From contig NC_008009.1 in the NCBI RefSeq assembly GCF_000014005.1, positions 1,364,001-1,428,000 on the forward strand: a DNA stretch of 64,000 nucleotides, written 5' to 3'. The translations under genes and the position numbers were made by a program. Position 1 is the stretch's first letter. Each line of letters starts with the position of its first letter. The stretch comes from Candidatus Koribacter versatilis Ellin345. GTDB taxonomy: Bacteria > Acidobacteriota > Terriglobia > Terriglobales > Acidobacteriaceae. Below are positions 59,782 to 64,000 of the stretch, one piece after another. A model generated the notes under the pieces. The model ran no database searches and was not told the origin of the DNA. It worked only from the letters and a program-made list of their open reading frames with translations.

Positions 59782-62700
59782 ATGATGAAGTTCGCCTTCC
59801 TGCTGTTGGTGTGCTCATTCTTTCTGGTTGCGACGAATGAAGCTGGTGCGAGTGCGATGACGACTGTCGTTCTGGAAGAGCCGGGATTTCCGACGGCGGA
59901 TGCGGCGGCGCCGGACATGGCGCGATTACATGCGCTCATATCCGACGCGAAGTTTGTGGTGGCGGACCAACTGGTTGCTTCGTTAGCGGACAGGGCGACC
60001 ACGCTGCTGGTGCTGCCCTATGGGTCGGCGTTTCCGGAAGCGGTGTGGCCGGCAATTGATAGCTATTTGTATCGCGGCGGGAACCTGTTGGTGATTGGCG
60101 GGCGACCGTTTACGCGTGCGGCGTTTCGCGGAAAATCAGGATGGGAGTTGCGCGAGTACAGCGTGCGCTTCGTGCTCGGACTGAATATCGATCAATACCA
60201 GGAGACGCCGGGCAGCGACGGAATGCAGTTCGAGGCGAATCCGGACGTGATGGTGAAGGCGTCGCAGTTTAGGTGGAAGCGCGGATTTAGCCCGGTGATC
60301 CGGCTGTCATCCAGCGATGTTTATAAGCGGCAGGGATCGGCGGGAGAACTCGACGCGCGGCTCGATGCACTGGCGTGGGGACTGCGTGATGGACGAAAGT
60401 TCGCAGCGCCGGCAATTGGGATTGATCATGTGCGCGGCAAGTGGGGCGGTGGGCGCTGGGTGTTCGTGAATTCGGAGATCACGTCATCGGTATATGCAGG
60501 CGATCTCATTCGCGATCTTGTGGAGTACACGGAGCGCGGAGCGCAGGAGTTCACGGCGCGTCCGACGCTGCCACTCTATGCGGAAGGCGAGCCGGTGCAG
60601 GTGGAATTGAACTGGTCGGCAAACTCTTCTTCGGCCTCGTTGAGAGCAGAAGTGTCGATCGCGCCGGAAGACAAGCCGGAGCAGAAGGTGGCTCGCACCG
60701 CGACACTCGCAAATGGCGGCGCAGTGGTGGAGTTCCCGCCGGTGCAGGAAAAAGGATTGTATCGAATTGAATCACGATTGTTCGATGGCGATCGAACTGT
60801 CGCGGCGTATCACTCTGGCTTTTGGATGCGTGACCTCGAGTATCTTCGCTCGGGGCCGAAACTTGGCGTCAATAAAGACTACTTTGAACTCGATGGAAGG
60901 CCCTTGGCGGTTGTCGGCACGACTTACATGGCGAGCGACGTGCAGCGGTTGTTCTTCGATCATCCGAATGTGTATGTGTGGGACAAAGAGTTGGGGCAGA
61001 TCAGCGGTGCCGGCTTGAACATGATTCGCAGCGGCTGGTGGACGGGCTGGGACAAGCTGTGCGACGAGACGGGACGTCCGTATGAGCGGACGCTGCGAAC
61101 GCTGGAAGCCTATCTGATGACCGCGCGTAAACATGGACTGCCGGTGCAGTGGAACTTCCTCGCATTTCTCCCCGAGGTGCTCGGTGGAGAGAACCCATAT
61201 CTTGACCCCGTGGCGGTGCGGCGGCAGAAGGCGTTCTATTCTGGCGTGGCCGCGCGCTTCCACGATGTGCCTTTCGTGGCGTGGGACCTGATTAACGAGC
61301 CGAGCATTTCACAGTTCGTGTGGAAGACGCGGCCGAACCAGGATTGGATCGAACTGCAGCAGTGGAACGAGTGGTTGAAGCAAAAGTACCCGGATCGCGC
61401 TGCGCTGGCGGATGCATGGAACATGCCGCAACTTGGCGACACCGCGCCGGTCCCGACAGAGTCTGAGTTTGCGCCGCGCGCCATGTACGCTGGCCCGAAT
61501 TCGCTCAAGATTTACGACTTTTATGTGTTTGCGCAGGAGAAGTTCGCGGGATGGGCGCAGCAGATGCGGGAGGCCATCCGCGCCACCGGCGCACAGCAAC
61601 CGATCGTGGTGGGACAGGATGAGGGTGGATACAACGATCGTCCGAACCCAGCGTTCTTCGGCAACGCCGTGGACTTCACGGCGAACCATTCGTGGTGGGA
61701 GAACGATTCGCTGTTGTGGGATTCGCTCGTGGCGAAGCAGCCGGGGAAAGCGATGCTGATCCAGGAGACTGGATTGCAGCGTGAACTGAACATGGATCAG
61801 ACCGCGCGGCGCACAGTTGAAAGCGAAGGCGCACTTTTCGAGAGGAAGATGGCGCTCTCGTTCGCGCAGGGAAGCGGTGCGATCCAGTGGCTGTGGAACA
61901 CCAACACCTACATGACCGAAGGCAACGAAGCGCCGATTGGTGCGTTACGCGGAGATGCGACGGAAAAACCGGAAGCCACAGTGCTGCGCAACTTCGGAAC
62001 GTTTGTAGCCAAGGCGCGTGAGGTGCTTCGCAATCCGGTGCAGCCGGATGTGGCGATCGTGACGTCGCAGGCAATGCAGTTCTCAGTGATCGGCGATGCA
62101 CAACTGGAGGCCCAACGGAAAGCGGTGCGTGCGCTGGCGTATGCAAACCACGTGGCGCCGTATGTAATTGCTGAGAACCAGATTGCGAAGCTGGGCAATC
62201 CGAAGCTGGTCGTGCTGCCTTCGCCACAGGCGCTGAACGAGAAGACATGGCAGACGCTGGTGGCGTACGTGAAAAACGGCGGAAGTTTGCTCGTTACAGG
62301 TGGCGTGGGACGTGACGAACATTGGCACGTTGTCGATCGTTTTAACGCGCTCGGCATCAAGGGGGCGACGGAGCCGCTGACGTACAAAACTGCCTCCGTG
62401 AAGCTTGGCGCTAACGAAGTCCGCATGAGCTTCGATCAGACCAAGCAGGCGTGGTTGGAGACGGCGCGCTTTGCGGACGAAAAGAAAATTAGCGAAGCCT
62501 CGTTGGGTCGCGGAAAGATCTACTGGGTTGCATATCCGGTAGAGCTAGCTGAGGGACTCGATGCAGCGGCGCAGGTTTACAAGTATGCGTTGGCGCAAGC
62601 GGGAGTGCAGCCGCTGTATGGCGTCGAAGGTGTAGTTTCTCCGGGTGTATTGATCTATGCGACGGTGCTCGAGGATGCCGTAGCCTACCTATTCGTGTCG

Positions 62701-62862
62701 GATGACGCGGCGGATACGAATATCGCGGTGCGCGATCGCACGACCGGAGCACGCTTGCAGGTGACGTTGCCGTCGCAACGGGCGGCGATTCGGATCATCC
62801 GCAAGAAAGATAAGTCGGTGGTTGCGGAGTATTCAAACGGCGGCGTTCTAGAGGATGAGTAA
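59782..62862 (+). CDS. Large secreted glycoside hydrolase, beta-galactosidase/GH42-like
   Basis: The 1026-residue protein has a signal peptide (MKFAFLLLVCSFFLVATNEAGA). A clan GH-A barrel follows in the middle: the acid/base motif WDLINEPS with Glu at residue 506, and the nucleophile candidate Glu at 662 in LIQETG. The C-terminal part, with LGNPKLVVLPSPQALNEKTW and VKNGGSLLVTGGVGRDE, is a GH42-type trimerisation-like (glutamine amidotransferase-like) domain. N-terminal residues 30-170 resemble another such domain. The start ATG at 59782 (or 59785) is chosen for the signal peptide. Substrate unknown; beta-galactoside or arabinogalactan would fit GH-A. It lies divergent from the toxin gene. Confidence 0.75.
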   Translation: MMKFAFLLLVCSFFLVATNEAGASAMTTVVLEEPGFPTADAAAPDMARLHALISDAKFVVADQLVASLADRATTLLVLPYGSAFPEAVWPAIDSYLYRGGNLLVIGGRPFTRAAFRGKSGWELREYSVRFVLGLNIDQYQETPGSDGMQFEANPDVMVKASQFRWKRGFSPVIRLSSSDVYKRQGSAGELDARLDALAWGLRDGRKFAAPAIGIDHVRGKWGGGRWVFVNSEITSSVYAGDLIRDLVEYTERGAQEFTARPTLPLYAEGEPVQVELNWSANSSSASLRAEVSIAPEDKPEQKVARTATLANGGAVVEFPPVQEKGLYRIESRLFDGDRTVAAYHSGFWMRDLEYLRSGPKLGVNKDYFELDGRPLAVVGTTYMASDVQRLFFDHPNVYVWDKELGQISGAGLNMIRSGWWTGWDKLCDETGRPYERTLRTLEAYLMTARKHGLPVQWNFLAFLPEVLGGENPYLDPVAVRRQKAFYSGVAARFHDVPFVAWDLINEPSISQFVWKTRPNQDWIELQQWNEWLKQKYPDRAALADAWNMPQLGDTAPVPTESEFAPRAMYAGPNSLKIYDFYVFAQEKFAGWAQQMREAIRATGAQQPIVVGQDEGGYNDRPNPAFFGNAVDFTANHSWWENDSLLWDSLVAKQPGKAMLIQETGLQRELNMDQTARRTVESEGALFERKMALSFAQGSGAIQWLWNTNTYMTEGNEAPIGALRGDATEKPEATVLRNFGTFVAKAREVLRNPVQPDVAIVTSQAMQFSVIGDAQLEAQRKAVRALAYANHVAPYVIAENQIAKLGNPKLVVLPSPQALNEKTWQTLVAYVKNGGSLLVTGGVGRDEHWHVVDRFNALGIKGATEPLTYKTASVKLGANEVRMSFDQTKQAWLETARFADEKKISEASLGRGKIYWVAYPVELAEGLDAAAQVYKYALAQAGVQPLYGVEGVVSPGVLIYATVLEDAVAYLFVSDDAADTNIAVRDRTTGARLQVTLPSQRAAIRIIRKKDKSVVAEYSNGGVLEDE

Positions 62863-63144
62863 CGATGGTGGTTCCGGCGGTAACGTCGGGACCTCGCAAG
62901 GGGCTTGTTTCTTGGCTTTTGTATGTCCTTTGCAGGTCGAGAGTGAGCGGCGCATCCACTTGCTTTTAGAGGGTTTCGCGAAGTTCTGCCGCGGTCCGGC
63001 GTCGCCTGTTGTTATTTGTTACAGACCCGCTTGTCACCACGATTCTCTAACCAAAGTAACTTTGCGTTCCAGAGTAGGGCGGGGTATTGTTCTGCTCGTT
63101 CCAGCATCAACTTCCCCCTGCAGTCAGACGACAGGGAGTCTTCA

Positions 63145-63348
63145 ATGACATGTACCGAAGCCGCGCAACTCAAGAAACAGGTCCTGCAATGCACCAGCGT
63201 TTATCTGGAGGCCGACGGCCAACGGACGGATGCTGGGGAGAACGGCATTGTGGCCGACTTCGCCATGTATGCACTCGCTGAGGCCCGAAGGAAGTACTGG
63301 TTCCATGTAAACCAGCATCATTGCGAATCGTTCGAGCAAAGCAAATGA
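63145..63348 (+). CDS. Small protein, unknown, coupled to the next gene
   Basis: The 67-residue protein has a predicted helical plan (ALAEARRKYWFHVNQHHCESFEQ at the end). The ATG at 63145 has a GGGAG site 7 bases upstream. Its stop overlaps the start of the next gene (ATGA), which supports both being real. No family recognised. Confidence 0.6.
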   Translation: MTCTEAAQLKKQVLQCTSVYLEADGQRTDAGENGIVADFAMYALAEARRKYWFHVNQHHCESFEQSK

Positions 63349-63509
63349 ACCCGATTTCGAGTGAATGGACATATCTGCTGTGGCTGGGGCTCACGATCGT
63401 CGCCGGATTCCTGTCCGTGCGCTTTCTCGAAGGCCGTGACCTTCGCCGGGTCGTCCGGCAGGAGCGAGAGGCTCTAAAGCGCCATCCCCAGATGCGGTTG
63501 TTCCGGTAG
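63345..63509 (+). CDS. Small single-pass membrane protein
   Basis: The 54-residue protein has one transmembrane helix (YLLWLGLTIVAGFLSVRFL) and a basic tail (RRVVRQEREALKRHP). Coupled by ATGA to the gene at 63145-63348. It is likely a small membrane regulator or assembly factor; nothing more can be said. Confidence 0.62.
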   Translation: MNPISSEWTYLLWLGLTIVAGFLSVRFLEGRDLRRVVRQEREALKRHPQMRLFR

Positions 63510-63532
63510 ATTCCGTTCTACAATAGGCGCCG

Positions 63533-64000
63533 ATGTGGGTCGCTCGGGCGCGAACGTATTTCCTCGTAGTTCTCCTCTTCCTTTTCTTCGCCACGCTGAG
63601 CGCGGCGCAGAGTAAGTCGATCTCCATTGGCGGCGGCTCAATCGATATCACGCTTCCGAGCGGAGAACCTGCGGCATTCCAGGACGACTTAATGGAGTGG
63701 GTGCGGCGCGCGGCAGATGCCGTGACGACTTACTACGGGCGCTATCCGGTGAAGCACCTGACACTGAAGATCAGCGCCGACGACCGTGATGGAGTGCATC
63801 ATGGCGTGACCTATCCGGAAAACGGCGGGCTGATCGTAATTTCAGTGGGACGAGGGACGACCAAAGAACAGCTGATGAACGATTGGATGCTGACACACGA
63901 GATGATTCATCTTGCGTTTCCTTCTGTGCCACGGCGGCAGCACTGGATTGAAGAAGGAATTTCTGTATACGTGGAACCGGTGGCGCGAGTGCAGGCGGGG
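63533..64000 (+). CDS. Secreted zinc metallopeptidase (HExxH), cut by window edge
   Basis: The frame is open at the right edge, so only the first 156 residues are seen. A signal peptide (TYFLVVLLFLFFATLSAAQ) is followed by a beta domain, and the gluzincin motif HEMIH is at residues 122-126 with the family-typical PSVPRRQHWIEEGISVYVEP after it, where E of EEG is the likely third ligand. This matches M1/M61-like or DUF-type secreted peptidases. The ATG at 63533 starts the signal peptide. The rest of the gene is beyond the window. Confidence 0.8.
   Translation, partial: MWVARARTYFLVVLLFLFFATLSAAQSKSISIGGGSIDITLPSGEPAAFQDDLMEWVRRAADAVTTYYGRYPVKHLTLKISADDRDGVHHGVTYPENGGLIVISVGRGTTKEQLMNDWMLTHEMIHLAFPSVPRRQHWIEEGISVYVEPVARVQAG

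Noticed and set aside
60316-60336. Residues DVYKRQ in the large glycoside hydrolase look like the translation of a common sequencing adapter
   Set aside because: The bases here are GATGTTTATAAGCGGCAG, which differ from the adapter at several positions, and the frame is intact on both sides. It is a chance resemblance.

Overview
The window looks like a chromosome segment from a soil-type Acidobacteriota, probably of the Koribacter/Terriglobus kind. This is inferred from a large ADOP-type permease, many secreted proteins of DUF3617, DUF4136 and TPR type, a cobalamin-dependent class II ribonucleotide reductase as the only one seen here, and families of short GC-rich hairpin repeats between genes. 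No rRNA is present, so the placement is an inference. Most genes have clear Shine-Dalgarno sites, and GTG and TTG starts are frequent.

Layout. 1-5 kb: end of an ABC-type permease, a B12-binding radical SAM enzyme and two small secreted proteins. 5.36-9.12 kb: a tight four-gene operon (PD-(D/E)XK nuclease-like protein, Dam-type adenine methylase, ParB-like protein, phosphoribosyltransferase-like protein) that looks like a defence or conflict module. 9.2-32.4 kb: mostly core genes, including groES-groEL under a CIRCE element, an M48 peptidase, TPR, GH16-like, MOSC and BON proteins, a stress protein, a very large secreted repeat protein and several tiny genes. 33.36-35.71 kb: a three-gene operon of an ADP-ribosyltransferase-like protein, a nucleoside deoxyribosyltransferase-HTH regulator and an ImmA/IrrE peptidase. 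35.8-38.8 kb: nrdJ, preceded by an unusually structured 400-base stretch. 39.7-42.8 kb: a CopG/ParE toxin-antitoxin pair and a complete 5-methylcytosine restriction-modification set with Vsr.

47.0-56.66 kb is a 9.6-kb integrated island. A tRNA-Thr(CGT) gene marks its left end, a 37-base exact copy of the tRNA 3' end marks the right end, and a tyrosine integrase lies beside the tRNA. Its cargo includes a RepA-like ATPase next to AT-rich iteron-like repeats, a serine recombinase, an MBL-fold/membrane protein pair, an HTH regulator and several unknown proteins. Three near-identical 15-base palindromes lie in its control region.

Directly beyond the island, 56.8-59.6 kb encodes a 923-residue DUF4157 (eCIS-core) protein with a C-terminal deaminase-like toxin domain. 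The window ends with a large glycoside hydrolase, two small coupled genes and the start of a secreted metallopeptidase.

The strongest candidates for something new are the ADP-ribosyltransferase/NDT-HTH/ImmA operon, the nuclease-Dam-ParB-PRTase operon, the DUF4157-deaminase protein and the island's MBL/membrane pair. At least six families of dispersed short repeats are present, and one copy has been absorbed into the reading frame of nrdJ.
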